A DNA stretch of 64,000 nucleotides, taken from contig NZ_LT906453.1 in NCBI RefSeq assembly GCF_900187045.1, positions 2,108,001 to 2,172,000 on the forward strand. Direction: 5' to 3'. The translations under genes and the position numbers were made by a program. Positions 1 through 8,713 of this stretch are shown here, in pieces (position 1 is the stretch's first letter; the number at the start of each line of letters is the position of its first letter). The notes under the pieces are model-generated. The model was not told the DNA's origin. It did not search any database and saw only the letters and a list, made by a program, of their open reading frames with translations. The DNA comes from Dermatophilus congolensis (GTDB lineage: Bacteria > Actinomycetota > Actinomycetes > Actinomycetales > Dermatophilaceae).

Positions 1-449
1 GGTTCACCGCAGGAGGCGGGGATGAGGTCGATTCGGGAGACTGATCCCCAGCCGATGGTGACGGTGAGTTCTTGGCCGTGGCTTTCGGGGGTGTAGGAGG
101 CGGGGTCGCTGACGACGTGGGTGAGCATGACTGCGCGGATGCGGCTTAATGGCACAGATTCGCTGGTGGCGGTGGCGGTGGCGTGGGCGGTGCCGGCTTG
201 GGAGTCGTCGTCTGCGTGCATGACGACTAGGCGGGTGGGGGTGATGACCAGGACTGTGATGTGTCGGCGAATGGAGTCGTGGTCGAAGGTGGTTTCTTGG
301 TGGACCAGGTGTGAGACGACGCTTTCGCCGGCGAGGGCTGTTTGCACTACCTCGTGGACGAGGGCTGGGTAGTAGCCTGCTCGTTCGACGTCACGGACCA
401 GGTCGGCGGGTAGTGATGAGCCGTGGGCACTACGGCGAGGAAAACTCAT
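1..449 (-). CDS. DUF5998 family protein (partial, 3' end outside window)
   Basis: This reading frame on the complement runs off the window start, so only the N-terminal ~150 residues are seen. It opens MSFPRRS and continues with RAGYYPALVHEVV, LVHQETTFDHDSI and HITVLVITPTRLVV, a pattern I associate with the actinobacterial DUF5998 family, which has no established function. The start at 449 is preceded by a GGGAA stretch; an in-frame ATG at 458 is an alternative. It lies about 80 bases downstream of the acetyltransferase gene on the same strand, so the two are probably co-transcribed. The family call is from memory of the sequence pattern. Confidence 0.75.
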   Translation of the reverse strand, partial: MSFPRRSAHGSSLPADLVRDVERAGYYPALVHEVVQTALAGESVVSHLVHQETTFDHDSIRRHITVLVITPTRLVVMHADDDSQAGTAHATATATSESVPLSRIRAVMLTHVVSDPASYTPESHGQELTVTIGWGSVSRIDLIPASCGE

Positions 450-527
450 GATTCCCATTGTGGTCCACGTTGCGGTGGTTGCGGGTATGGCGTGTCGACT
501 ACGTGTGTGGCGGTGGTGGGGTGGGGT

Positions 528-3023
528 TTAGGTGAGGGTTCGTCGTCCGGGGTCGGAGCGGGTGGCGGGGGGTGTGATGTGGATGTGTGCGCCGAGGACG
601 TCGATTCCGTCGGGTCGTAGGTTGATGGGGTCGAGGGTGAGGTGGGCTATTTCGGGGAGGAAGTCGGCTAGGACGGAGATGCGGGCGATGAGGTCGGCTA
701 GGGCGCCGGTTCCGGTGGTGTTGTTGGGGTGGGTTAGTAGTGGTGCGCTGCGTAGTTCGGTGAGCATGCTGGTTGTGTCGCGGGTGGTCAGTGGGGGGAT
801 GCGGTAGACGGTGTCGCCTAGGAGTTGGGCGGCGGGGTTGGCGGGGGCTAGGGAGATGATGGGGCCGAATACGGGGTCTTCGCGGGTGTGGAGGGTCAGG
901 GGGGTTCCTGGTTGGGCGAGTTGTTGGATGGCGATGGGGGTGTCGGGGGTGGTGTGTTCGCGCAGGGTGTGGTGGGCGTGGTGGAGGGATTCGTCGTTGT
1001 AGATGTCGCGGCGGACCAGGGGTGTGGGGTGGGTGGGGGTGGGGCGGGTGCGTAGGACTACGGGGTAGCCGAGTTGGCCGGCTGCGGTGCGGTCGATGTT
1101 GTCGGGGTTGACGCGGCTGCTGTGTTCTGTTGCGAGCCAGGTGGCGTAGGTGGCGGCGTGGCCCATGGCGGTGGCGGCTTCGGCGGGTGTGGGGTAGGTG
1201 GGGATGGTGCGGCGGCGGTTGTTGGGGGTGTGGTGGCTGCAGCGGTGCATGGTGTCGCGGACGTCGCGCATGCCGATGAAGGTGGCGGCGATGGGTGTGT
1301 GGTGGGCCCATTGGGTGTGGGATATGGCGGCGGCGACGGTTTCTTCGCTGTCGTGTAGTGGTGGGGCTAGGGCGATGAGGATAGCGTCGACGTTGGGGGT
1401 GGTGGCGGCGGTGTGGATGGCGGCGGCGATGTCTTCGACGGGGCTGTTGAGGGGTAGTGGGGTGGTGTGGGTGGGGGTGAGTCCTGCGGTGTTGCCGTCG
1501 TTGTGGAGGATGGCGAGGATTCCGGGTGAGTTGCTGATGAGGGCGACGTGGTTGCTGGCTGGTAGGGGTTGTCCGGCGAGGAGTTCGCAGGTGTTGGCGA
1601 GTTCGTGGACTGAGGCGGCGTGGATGACGCCTGCTTGGTTGAGCATGGTGTTGAAGGCTTGTGGGGGCAGGGTGGTGGCGCGGGCGCGGTGGCCGGTGGG
1701 GATGGTGTGTTGGGTGTCGGTTTTGACGCAGACGATGGGTTTGCGGAGTGAGAGTTGGCGGGCGATGCGTGAGAATTTGCGGGCGTTGCCGACGGATTCG
1801 AGGTAGAGCCCGGCTACGTCGGTGGTGTCGTCGTCGATGAGGAATTGCATGAAGTCATTGCCGGAGACGTCGATGCGGTTTCCGGCGGAGCAGAAGGTGG
1901 ATAGGCCGAGTTTGCGGTGGGAGAGGGTGGATAGGAGTGCGGATACGACGCCTCCGCTTTGGGCGAAGATGCCGATGTGTCCGGGGATGGTGGTGACGGT
2001 GGCGTTCAGGCTGATGGTGGGGTCGTGGTTGGCGATGCCTGCTGAGGCGGGGCCGACGATGCGTAGTCCGAGGCGGCGGGCGTGGCGCAGGAGTTGGTTT
2101 TGGAGGTGTTCGCCTTCGGGGCCTGATTCTGCGTATCCGGTGCCGATGATGCAGGCGGCTTTGATGCCTGCGGCGGCGCAGTCGTCGAGGACGGTGAGGA
2201 TGGTTGGTGGTGGGACGGCGATGATGGCTAGGTCTGCGGGTTGGGGGATGTCGCGGGCGGTGCGGTAGACAGGTAGTCCGCGCAGGGTGGTTGCTTCGGT
2301 GGAGATGACGTGGATGGGGCCGGTGTATCCGCCGTCGAGGAGGTTGTCGAGGATGGTGGTGCCGATGGCGTGGGGGCGTCGGCTTGCTCCGATGATGGCG
2401 ATGCCGTGGGGGCGCAGGATGCGGGCCATGCTGCTGGCTTCGGCGTGGTGTTCGCGGGCGAGTTGGACGTTGGCGGTTTTTTCGGTGGTTTCGATGGTGA
2501 ATTCGACGGTGATGATGCCTTCTTCGAAGGCGCGGGTGATTTCGTAGCCGGCGTCGGTGAAGACGGCGAGCATTTGGCGGTTGGTGGGGAGTACTTCGGC
2601 GATGAAGCGGTCTATGCCTTTTTCGTGGGCGATGACGGCTAGGTGTTCGAGTAGGACTGAGCCGACGCCTTTTCCTTGGCAGGAGTCGGCGATGTTGAAT
2701 GCGACTTCGGCGGTGCGGGGGTCGTGGAGTCGGTCGTAGCGGGCGATGCCGATGATGTTGTCGCCGGTGAGGGCGACCAGGGCGGCGCGTTGGTCGTGGT
2801 CGACGTGGGTGAAGGTGTGGACGGTTTCGTCGGAGAGTTTTTTGATGGGGGCGAAGAAACGCATGTAGATGGAGCGTTCTGATTGGCCGGCGTGGAATCG
2901 GTGGATGCGTTCGGTGTCGTTGGGGGTGATGGGGCGGACGTGGGCCAGGGATCCGTCTCGTAGGACTACATCGGCTTCCCAGCGCAGTGGGTAGTCGGGT
3001 GTCTGGGAGTGGTTCTGGCTCAT
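528..3023 (-). CDS. GNAT acetyltransferase fused to acyl-CoA synthetase-like (NDP-forming) domains, Pat-type
   Basis: The 831-residue protein has an N-terminal GNAT domain (about residues 15-175; acetyl-CoA loop around CQGKGVGSVLLEHLA). A CoA-binding Rossmann domain follows (around GIAIIGASRRPHAIG), then a succinyl-CoA-ligase-like domain (FAQSGGVVSALLS) and a shortened ATP-grasp-like C terminus. Proteins of this build include bacterial protein lysine acetyltransferases (PatZ/Pat) that acetylate and silence acyl-CoA synthetases. Here the GNAT domain is N-terminal, unlike PatZ. The SHTG-type phosphohistidine motif of active ADP-forming synthetases is replaced by TGHRAR, so the synthetase part is probably regulatory (inference). 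DUF5998 lies downstream on the same strand. Confidence 0.85.
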   Translation of the reverse strand: MSQNHSQTPDYPLRWEADVVLRDGSLAHVRPITPNDTERIHRFHAGQSERSIYMRFFAPIKKLSDETVHTFTHVDHDQRAALVALTGDNIIGIARYDRLHDPRTAEVAFNIADSCQGKGVGSVLLEHLAVIAHEKGIDRFIAEVLPTNRQMLAVFTDAGYEITRAFEEGIITVEFTIETTEKTANVQLAREHHAEASSMARILRPHGIAIIGASRRPHAIGTTILDNLLDGGYTGPIHVISTEATTLRGLPVYRTARDIPQPADLAIIAVPPPTILTVLDDCAAAGIKAACIIGTGYAESGPEGEHLQNQLLRHARRLGLRIVGPASAGIANHDPTISLNATVTTIPGHIGIFAQSGGVVSALLSTLSHRKLGLSTFCSAGNRIDVSGNDFMQFLIDDDTTDVAGLYLESVGNARKFSRIARQLSLRKPIVCVKTDTQHTIPTGHRARATTLPPQAFNTMLNQAGVIHAASVHELANTCELLAGQPLPASNHVALISNSPGILAILHNDGNTAGLTPTHTTPLPLNSPVEDIAAAIHTAATTPNVDAILIALAPPLHDSEETVAAAISHTQWAHHTPIAATFIGMRDVRDTMHRCSHHTPNNRRRTIPTYPTPAEAATAMGHAATYATWLATEHSSRVNPDNIDRTAAGQLGYPVVLRTRPTPTHPTPLVRRDIYNDESLHHAHHTLREHTTPDTPIAIQQLAQPGTPLTLHTREDPVFGPIISLAPANPAAQLLGDTVYRIPPLTTRDTTSMLTELRSAPLLTHPNNTTGTGALADLIARISVLADFLPEIAHLTLDPINLRPDGIDVLGAHIHITPPATRSDPGRRTLT

Positions 3024-3236
3024 TTGTTCATGGTGCCGTGGGGGTGGGCGGGTGTGTTGGTTTTTGGTGGTGTGGCGGGTGAGGTTGTCTGTGTGAGTCG
3101 GGATGTTTCGCGTTCTTGAAGTGGGTGAACGGATTAGGCTGTGGCCGAACCTCCCACGCCTCTAGTGGTCGGATGTGTCCAGGGTTGATGGCGGCGTGCG
3201 GCGCACGAGGTTGTTGGTTCCCAGGCAAGGAGCATT

Positions 3237-3686
3237 GTGAGACTGATCACCACCGAGCATGTGGCATTGGATTTGGTTAGTCAGGAGCGCAGGTCGGCTA
3301 TTGCGTCTTTGACTGATTTGCTCGCTTCGGCGGGGCGTGTCACCGATAGTGCGGCGTTTATCGCTGATGTTGAGTATCGCGAGTCGCAGTTGGCGACGGG
3401 GCTTCCTGGTGGGGTGGCTATTCCGCATGCGCGTAGCGTTGCGGTGACTGAGCCGAGTGTGGCGTTTGGTCGGTGTGTGGGGGGTGTTGATTGGGGGTCG
3501 GCTGATGGTCCTGCTGATTTGATTTTTCTTATTGCTGTTCCGTTTGGGGCGCCGACGGATCATTTGGCTATTTTGGCGAAGTTGGCGCGGCGTCTTACGC
3601 ATACGGATTTTCGTGGGCAGCTTCGCACGTTTGCTGACGCTGCGGCTGTTGCGGATTTGATCCAGGAGGCTCTTGAGCGGTCCTGA
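3237..3686 (+). CDS. PTS fructose-type EIIA domain protein
   Basis: A 149-residue stand-alone PTS_EIIA_2 domain. The motif GVAIPHAR places the phosphorylated histidine at residue 64, as in fructose/mannitol EIIA and PtsN proteins. The GTG start is supported by AAGGAG four bases upstream. No EIIB or EIIC partner is adjacent, so it either accepts phosphate from general PTS proteins to serve a remote permease, or is a regulatory EIIA; the sequence does not decide between these. It is divergent from the acetyltransferase gene and followed by parC about 200 bases on. That gap (3687-3885) shows no further gene. Confidence 0.85.
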   Translation: MRLITTEHVALDLVSQERRSAIASLTDLLASAGRVTDSAAFIADVEYRESQLATGLPGGVAIPHARSVAVTEPSVAFGRCVGGVDWGSADGPADLIFLIAVPFGAPTDHLAILAKLARRLTHTDFRGQLRTFADAAAVADLIQEALERS

Positions 3687-3885
3687 TAGACAGGGGAACC
3701 CACGTTCTTTGTTGGTCGGTGGGGCCACTATGGTGGCTTCGCTCGTGCGTCGTGTGCCACCTGCCCCTCGGATGAGGGATTATGAACCGGGCTTGCGCTC
3801 GTGTCGTGTCTTGATCGTGTGATTGGGATGTGTTGCGCCCGCTGGCCTGTCCCCCGCCCCAACGTTCCCGGAGGTCCCCGGATTT

Positions 3886-6570
3886 ATGGCCCCCTCGAAG
3901 AAGTCCACGCGTTCTGCTGTCCCGGTAGAGGAGCGCATCGTTGACATCGATGTCGAGGAGGAGATGCAAGGCGCGTTCTTGGAGTATGCGTATTCGGTTA
4001 TTTATTCGCGGGCGCTGCCGGATGCTCGTGATGGGTTGAAGCCGGTGCAGCGTCGCATCATGTATGCGATGCGGCAGATGGGGTTGCGGCCGGATCGTTC
4101 GCATGTGAAGAGTGCGCGTATCACTGGTGAGGTGATGGGTAAGTATCACCCGCACGGTGATGTGGCGATTTATGACGCGATTGTGCGGTTGGCTCAGCCG
4201 TTTACGATGCGGGTTCCGTTGGTGGATGGGCACGGTAACTTTGGTTCGCTTGATGACGGGCCTGCTGCTGCGCGGTATACGGAGGCGCGGATGGCGGCGG
4301 CGTCTCGGGCGCTGGTGGAGAACCTCGATGAGGATACTGTTGATTTTGTTCCGAACTATGACGATTCGTTGACACAGCCGTCGGTGTTGCCGGCGCAGTA
4401 TCCGAATCTTTTGGTGAATGGGGCTAGCGGTATCGCGGTGGGTATGGCTACGAATATGCCGCCACACAATTTGCGTGAGGTGGTGGCTGCGTGTCAGCAC
4501 TTGTTGGCTCATCCTGATGCGTCGTTGGATGACATCATGCGGTTCATTCCTGGCCCGGATCTTCCTGGTGGGGGCCGGATTGTTGGGCTGGATGGTATTC
4601 GGGATGCGTATGCCACGGGTCGGGGCACGTTTAAGACGCGCGCTACGGCGCATATTGAGAAGGTCACTGCCCGTAAGCAGGGCATTGTGGTGACTGAGCT
4701 TCCGTATTTGGTGGGTCCGGAGAAGGCGAAGACGAAGATCGCTGATCTGGTGAAGGCGAAGAAGATTGAGGGCATCAGCGATATTGATGACTTCACGGAT
4801 CACGAGAATGGTTTGCGTCTTGTGATCGAGATTAAGAATGGTTTCAATCCTGAGGCTGTTCTGGAGAAGTTGTACAAGTTGACGCCGTTGGAGGACAGCT
4901 TCGGCATCAACAATGTGGCGTTGGTGGATGGGCGTCCGCAGACGATGGGGCTACTGGATCTGCTGCACGAGTATGTGAATTTCCGTATCACGACGGTGCG
5001 GAGGCGTAGTCAGTTCCGGTTGGGCAAGCGTAAGGAACGTCTGCATCTGGTAGAGGGGTTGCTTGTCGCGATCCTGGATATTGATCGGGTTATTGCGCTT
5101 ATCCGGGCTAGTGATGACACTGCGGCGGCGCGGGCTGGGTTGATGGAGCAGTTCTCGTTGACGCAGGTGCAGGCTGATTACATTCTTGAGCTGCAGTTGC
5201 GGCGGTTGACGAAGTTCAGCCGTATCGAGTTGGAGAATGAGCAGCAGGAGCTGCTTGCCGCGATTGCGGATTTGGAAGAGCTTTTGGCTGATGAGGGCAA
5301 GCTGCGGGAGTTGGTGTCCTCGGAGCTGGGTGAGGTCGCTGATGAGTTGGGTACTGCGCGGCGCACGGTTTTGCTTGAGTCGGCGGGTACTCCGGCTGCG
5401 GCGGCTGCTCCTTTGGAGGTGGCTGACGATCCCTGTTACGTGTTGATGTCCACTACTGGGTTGATTGCGCGTACACGTGGCCGTGATCCGTTGCCTACTG
5501 GGGGGCGTCGTAGCAGCCATGACGGTATCGCTGCGATTGTTCCTGCGACTGTGCGCGGTGAGGTTGGTGTGGTGACTTCGGCGGGCAAGATCGCTCGGGT
5601 TTCGGTGTTGGAGTTGCCGACGTTGGTGAACACCACTGGTTCTCCTGATTTGTCGGGGGGGACTGCGGTCAGCGCGTATGTGTCGTTGGCGGCTGCGGGT
5701 GAGGCGTATCGCGGTTCTCCTGCTGAGGTGCCGTTGACGTTGTGTTCGTTGGCGCCGGATTCTGCTGGGCTTGCTCTTGGTACGGCTGAGGGTGTGGTTA
5801 AGCGTGTGAATACGGATTATCCGCCCTCAGGTAAGGGTGATTGGTCAACGATCACTCTCAAGGGCAAGGATCGGGTCGTGGGCGCGGTGGAGTTGTCCAC
5901 GGGTGAAGAGGACCTTGTTTTTATTACCTCGGACGCGTATTTGCTTCGTTTCTCGGCTGAGAAGGTACGTCCGCAGGGACGTGCTGGTGGTGGTGTGGCT
6001 GGTATCAAGTTGGCTGAGGGGGCGTCGGTGTTGTTCTTCGGCGCTGTCGATACTGCGGTGGAGAATGTGGTGGTTACTGGCGCGGCGGTGGCGGGGCGTA
6101 GCCCGGGGTCACCGGTTGATGCGTTGAAGGTGACGCCGTTGTCGGAGTATCCGAGTAAGGGCCGGGCTACGGGTGGGGTGCGTACGCACCGGTTCTTGCG
6201 TGATGAGACGCATTTGGGGTTGGCGTTTGCGGGTGCTGCGCCGGTGTTTGCTGCGTCGTTGAAGGGTGCGGCTCGTTCGTTGCCTGAGATTGTTGGGCGT
6301 CGTGATGGTTCGGGGTCGCCGTTGAAGGCTTCGGTTGCGTTGATTGCGCCGTCGTTGCCGCAGTGGGCTACTGCCACGGATGAGGATGTGCAGGTCAGCA
6401 CGGAGGCAGGCCTGCAAGAGCCGTCGTTGGTGGGGCGTGCGCGTGGGTTGGCTACGCAGCCGGGGTTTGATTTGGATGTTTCTGCTCCGGCGCGGCAGCG
6501 GCCGCATGTGAACCGTGATGACTATGACCCGGACAGTCTTGAGGATGTGGTGCAGACCGGGCAGGAGTAG
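3886..6570 (+). CDS. parC: DNA topoisomerase IV subunit A (GyrA/ParC family)
   Basis: The 894-residue type IIA topoisomerase breakage-reunion subunit. Catalytic Tyr131 lies in AAARYTEARM and the DNA-gate region is YHPHGDVAIYDAI. A coiled-coil stretch near residues 440-500 is followed by a C-terminal beta-pinwheel with GGVAG- and GGVRT-type blades but no clear GyrA box, which favours topoisomerase IV over gyrase. The start at 3886 is chosen because GGAGGT lies ten bases before it; the frame is open upstream to 3823. The position equivalent to the quinolone-contacting serine (Ser83 in E. coli GyrA) is Val93. Its partner ParE is encoded at 24.6-26.8 kb on the opposite strand. Confidence 0.93.
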   Translation: MAPSKKSTRSAVPVEERIVDIDVEEEMQGAFLEYAYSVIYSRALPDARDGLKPVQRRIMYAMRQMGLRPDRSHVKSARITGEVMGKYHPHGDVAIYDAIVRLAQPFTMRVPLVDGHGNFGSLDDGPAAARYTEARMAAASRALVENLDEDTVDFVPNYDDSLTQPSVLPAQYPNLLVNGASGIAVGMATNMPPHNLREVVAACQHLLAHPDASLDDIMRFIPGPDLPGGGRIVGLDGIRDAYATGRGTFKTRATAHIEKVTARKQGIVVTELPYLVGPEKAKTKIADLVKAKKIEGISDIDDFTDHENGLRLVIEIKNGFNPEAVLEKLYKLTPLEDSFGINNVALVDGRPQTMGLLDLLHEYVNFRITTVRRRSQFRLGKRKERLHLVEGLLVAILDIDRVIALIRASDDTAAARAGLMEQFSLTQVQADYILELQLRRLTKFSRIELENEQQELLAAIADLEELLADEGKLRELVSSELGEVADELGTARRTVLLESAGTPAAAAAPLEVADDPCYVLMSTTGLIARTRGRDPLPTGGRRSSHDGIAAIVPATVRGEVGVVTSAGKIARVSVLELPTLVNTTGSPDLSGGTAVSAYVSLAAAGEAYRGSPAEVPLTLCSLAPDSAGLALGTAEGVVKRVNTDYPPSGKGDWSTITLKGKDRVVGAVELSTGEEDLVFITSDAYLLRFSAEKVRPQGRAGGGVAGIKLAEGASVLFFGAVDTAVENVVVTGAAVAGRSPGSPVDALKVTPLSEYPSKGRATGGVRTHRFLRDETHLGLAFAGAAPVFAASLKGAARSLPEIVGRRDGSGSPLKASVALIAPSLPQWATATDEDVQVSTEAGLQEPSLVGRARGLATQPGFDLDVSAPARQRPHVNRDDYDPDSLEDVVQTGQE

Positions 6571-6636
6571 GCGTGGTGTTTCCTGCACCTGGGTTGTGTG
6601 ACCCACTGTTGTGTGGTTAAGCGGGAGGATGGGTTC

Positions 6637-6996
6637 ATGGAGAACATCATCGAGTGGACCTTGGTGCAGGAAACGGATATTCCTGCTGATGTGCAGGATT
6701 TGTTGGCGCCTGGGGAGTCAGCGGTAGCGGCGTATAAAACTTTCCGGGACTCTGCCACGTTCACCACCCACCGTCTTATCGTGCGTGATGCGCAGGGGCT
6801 GCGGGGCAAGAAAGTTCAGGTGTATTCGTTGCCGTATTCGGCGATCAATATGTGGTCGACGGAGAACGCGGGCACGTTTGACATGAACGCAGAGATTGAA
6901 CTGTGGACCCGTGCGGGGCATATCAAGATCAATGTTGGTTCTGGTATTGATGTGCGGGCGTTGGATCGTCTTATTTCTCGATCTGTGCTTGGTTGA
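6637..6996 (+). CDS. bacterial PH-domain protein (bPH_1-like)
   Basis: A 119-residue soluble protein resembling small bacterial pleckstrin-homology-like proteins: TFTTHRLIVRDAQG, VYSLPYSAINMWSTENAG and the closing helix ALDRLISRS are typical of bPH_1/DUF1696 members. GGGAGGA lies just upstream of the ATG, which is why this start is preferred over the open frame reaching back to 6598. It follows parC by 66 bases on the same strand and ends before a strong hairpin shared with the convergent rlpA-like gene. Ligand and role are unknown. Confidence 0.8.
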   Translation: MENIIEWTLVQETDIPADVQDLLAPGESAVAAYKTFRDSATFTTHRLIVRDAQGLRGKKVQVYSLPYSAINMWSTENAGTFDMNAEIELWTRAGHIKINVGSGIDVRALDRLISRSVLG

Positions 6997-7011
6997 TGAC
7001 CGTGTGACGCA

Positions 7012-7056
7012 GGCCAGGTGCGGCGCTGGTGGTTTTCACCTGCGCCGCATCTGGCC
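7012..7056. terminator. hairpin between convergent genes
   Basis: Two 14-base arms (7012-7025 and 7043-7056) are complementary with one mismatch, around a 17-base loop, in the gap between the convergent PH-domain and RlpA-like genes. A short T run follows on the plus strand (from 7061). Probably a bidirectional transcription terminator. Confidence 0.65.
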
Positions 7057-7087
7057 CGCGTGTTTTTCGCGTCCCTTTTACCTGGGG

Positions 7088-7561
7088 TTATTTGACTGGC
7101 TGCATCCGGATGAGGGCGGTGCCTGCTGATGGGTTCGCGATTTTGCTGAATGCGGCGGCGGATAGGTCGAGGCAGCGTCCACCGATGTAGGGGCCGCGGT
7201 CATTGATGCGGACGGTGACTGTTGCGCCGGTGGAGGGGTTGGTGACGCGCAGCTTGGAGCCCAGGGGAAGGGTTTTGTGGGCGGCGGTGAGGGCGTTGGG
7301 GTTGAACCGTTCACCGCTGGCGGTCATTTGGTCTTCGTCGTAGAAGGAGGCCCGGCAGGTGGTGGCGGGTCCGGTGGCGGCGGTGGTTTCCTTTTTTGTG
7401 TTGGTGGTGATTTTTTTCTTGGTTTTTGTTGTTTTTGTGGTTTTGGTGCTGGTGGCCGGTTTGATGACGGCGGGCCGGTTGGTTGTGGGGGCGGGTTGGG
7501 CTGAGGTCAGTGGGGAGACTGCGATGGCTGCGGCCATGAGTAGGTACAGGGTGGTAGGCAT
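7088..7561 (-). CDS. RlpA-like double-psi beta-barrel exported protein
   Basis: A 157-residue protein with an N-terminal hydrophobic export signal, a Thr/Lys-rich linker (about residues 35-65) and a C-terminal double-psi beta-barrel: CRASFYDEDQMTASGE, LPLGSKLRVTNP and VRINDRGPYIGGRCLDLS. This is the RlpA/3D-type fold; family members act on or bind peptidoglycan, and whether this one cleaves glycan strands cannot be told. GGAGGAAC precedes the ATG. It lies 30 bases downstream of the NlpC/P60 gene on the same strand, forming a two-gene cell-wall unit. Confidence 0.88.
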   Translation of the reverse strand: MPTTLYLLMAAAIAVSPLTSAQPAPTTNRPAVIKPATSTKTTKTTKTKKKITTNTKKETTAATGPATTCRASFYDEDQMTASGERFNPNALTAAHKTLPLGSKLRVTNPSTGATVTVRINDRGPYIGGRCLDLSAAAFSKIANPSAGTALIRMQPVK

Positions 7562-7591
7562 AGTTGTTCCTCCGAAATGTGTCGGTGTGGG

Positions 7592-8194
7592 TCAGGCGAG
7601 ACGGCCGTAGCCGGAGGGGGTGCCGTAGATAGGTGCGATGGCGATGTTTTTCCCGGTGTGTGGGGCGTGCAGCATGAGCCCGTCTGCGATGTAGATGCCC
7701 ACGTGGTGGGCGCTGCGCCCGTAGAAGACGAGGTCGCCGGGGCGGGGGTTACTGGTGGGTGTGAGGGCTTGTTGTTGCTCTGCTGCGGTGCGCGGTAGGC
7801 GTAGGCCGGCTTTTTTGTAGACGTATTGCGTGAATCCGGAGCAGTCGAATCCTGTTGGTGTGCTGCCGCCCCAGAGGTATGGGGTTCCTACCTGGGTTTT
7901 TGCGATGGCGATGATGCGGTCGCGGAGGCTGATTCCGGGCATTTTCATCGCGGTGGCGAGGTGGTTGGCGTTGCTGGCTTTTTGTTGCCAGTTCGCTTGG
8001 GGTGCTTGCTGGGCGTAGGCCTGAGCAGTGGCGAGTGCGGCGTGGCGGGTGATGTTCACTGAGGAGAGTGCCAGTGCCGCGTAAGGAATCGTTTCTTCGG
8101 TGTTGCTTGTTTCACCTGGGGCTGCGTGAGCTGGTGAGGCAATGACGGACATGCTTGTTAGGGCGGCCGCGGCCGCCGCGAAGATGTGACGCAT
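7592..8194 (-). CDS. NlpC/P60 family cell-wall peptidase
   Basis: A 200-residue exported protein with a signal peptide ending near residue 25 (SPAHA) and a C-terminal NlpC/P60 domain. The catalytic cysteine is in GFDCSGFTQYVY; candidate catalytic histidines are in SAHHVGIYI and LMLHAPHTG. Such enzymes cleave D-Glu/meso-DAP peptide bonds in the wall. It starts at ATG 8194 with only a weak Shine-Dalgarno. The ~230-base leader upstream carries motifs of the ydaO (c-di-AMP) riboswitch class, a common arrangement for actinobacterial wall hydrolases. Co-transcribed with the RlpA-like gene. Confidence 0.9.
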   Translation of the reverse strand: MRHIFAAAAAALTSMSVIASPAHAAPGETSNTEETIPYAALALSSVNITRHAALATAQAYAQQAPQANWQQKASNANHLATAMKMPGISLRDRIIAIAKTQVGTPYLWGGSTPTGFDCSGFTQYVYKKAGLRLPRTAAEQQQALTPTSNPRPGDLVFYGRSAHHVGIYIADGLMLHAPHTGKNIAIAPIYGTPSGYGRLA

Positions 8195-8211
8195 ATGCGT
8201 GGGGTATCCGG

Positions 8212-8422
8212 AAACCGCCTACGGAAGGTCCATCTGTCGGGCTAGCGAATCCGGTTCGCTGCGTGTGTGCTGTGCCCCGAGCCGCGCTGGTGCGGCGGTG
8301 GTGATGGCTCCCGTTCTCGTCCTTGCCGTCGTTCCTTCCTGGCGTGGTGGCGCTCATCTTCCTTGGTGAGCGCGGTAGGTCAAGGTGTGCTGCTGCGGCC
8401 CTAGGGACAAGATTCGGCGAGG
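8212..8422 (-). promoter_or_regulatory. candidate ydaO-type c-di-AMP riboswitch leader
   Basis: Reading the complement from 8422 down, the leader opens with TCGCCGAATCTTGTCCC (8404-8420) and closes with CCCGACAGATGG followed by CCGTAGGCGG (8215-8241). These resemble the first and last conserved blocks of the ydaO class, and the position upstream of an NlpC/P60 gene is a classic context. The internal GGGGTGAAT-type block is not clearly present, so the call is provisional. Confidence 0.42.
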
Positions 8423-8574
8423 GCCGCACAGGCTGTGTCGGTAGTGCTGTGCAGCAATCGTTGCCAGGTGAGGGTGTTGTTGGCGGCGAGTGTGGGACGA
8501 GTGACCAACTTGGTGGCGTTGGGCGGAGTAAGCCAATGTGCTGCTGCTTCAGTGTTGCTGGGATGTTTGAGGGC

Positions 8575-8602
8575 GTGGTTGCGATGTATGCATCGCAACC
8601 AC
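8575..8602. repeat. 12-bp perfect inverted repeat in a gene-free gap
   Basis: Arms 8575-8586 and 8591-8602 are perfectly complementary around a TATG loop. They lie in the 8430-8713 gap between the wall-hydrolase leader and the flippase gene. No T-run follows. It could be a terminator remnant or a protein-binding site. I see no convincing gene in this gap. Confidence 0.5.
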
Positions 8603-8713
8603 TGGGGGTGGGTTTGCCGGGCGCTTCCCCGCAGAAGTGGTCGTGTTTTATTGCGCACTAAATAGTTTTTAACACCGAGTTGTTCGGATGCATCAATAAA
8701 ACAGCGTTTTACG

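Noticed and set aside
499-1311. 270-codon minus-strand frame of His/Arg/Pro-rich composition
   Set aside because: Low-complexity shadow of the acetyltransferase gene in another frame; no features.
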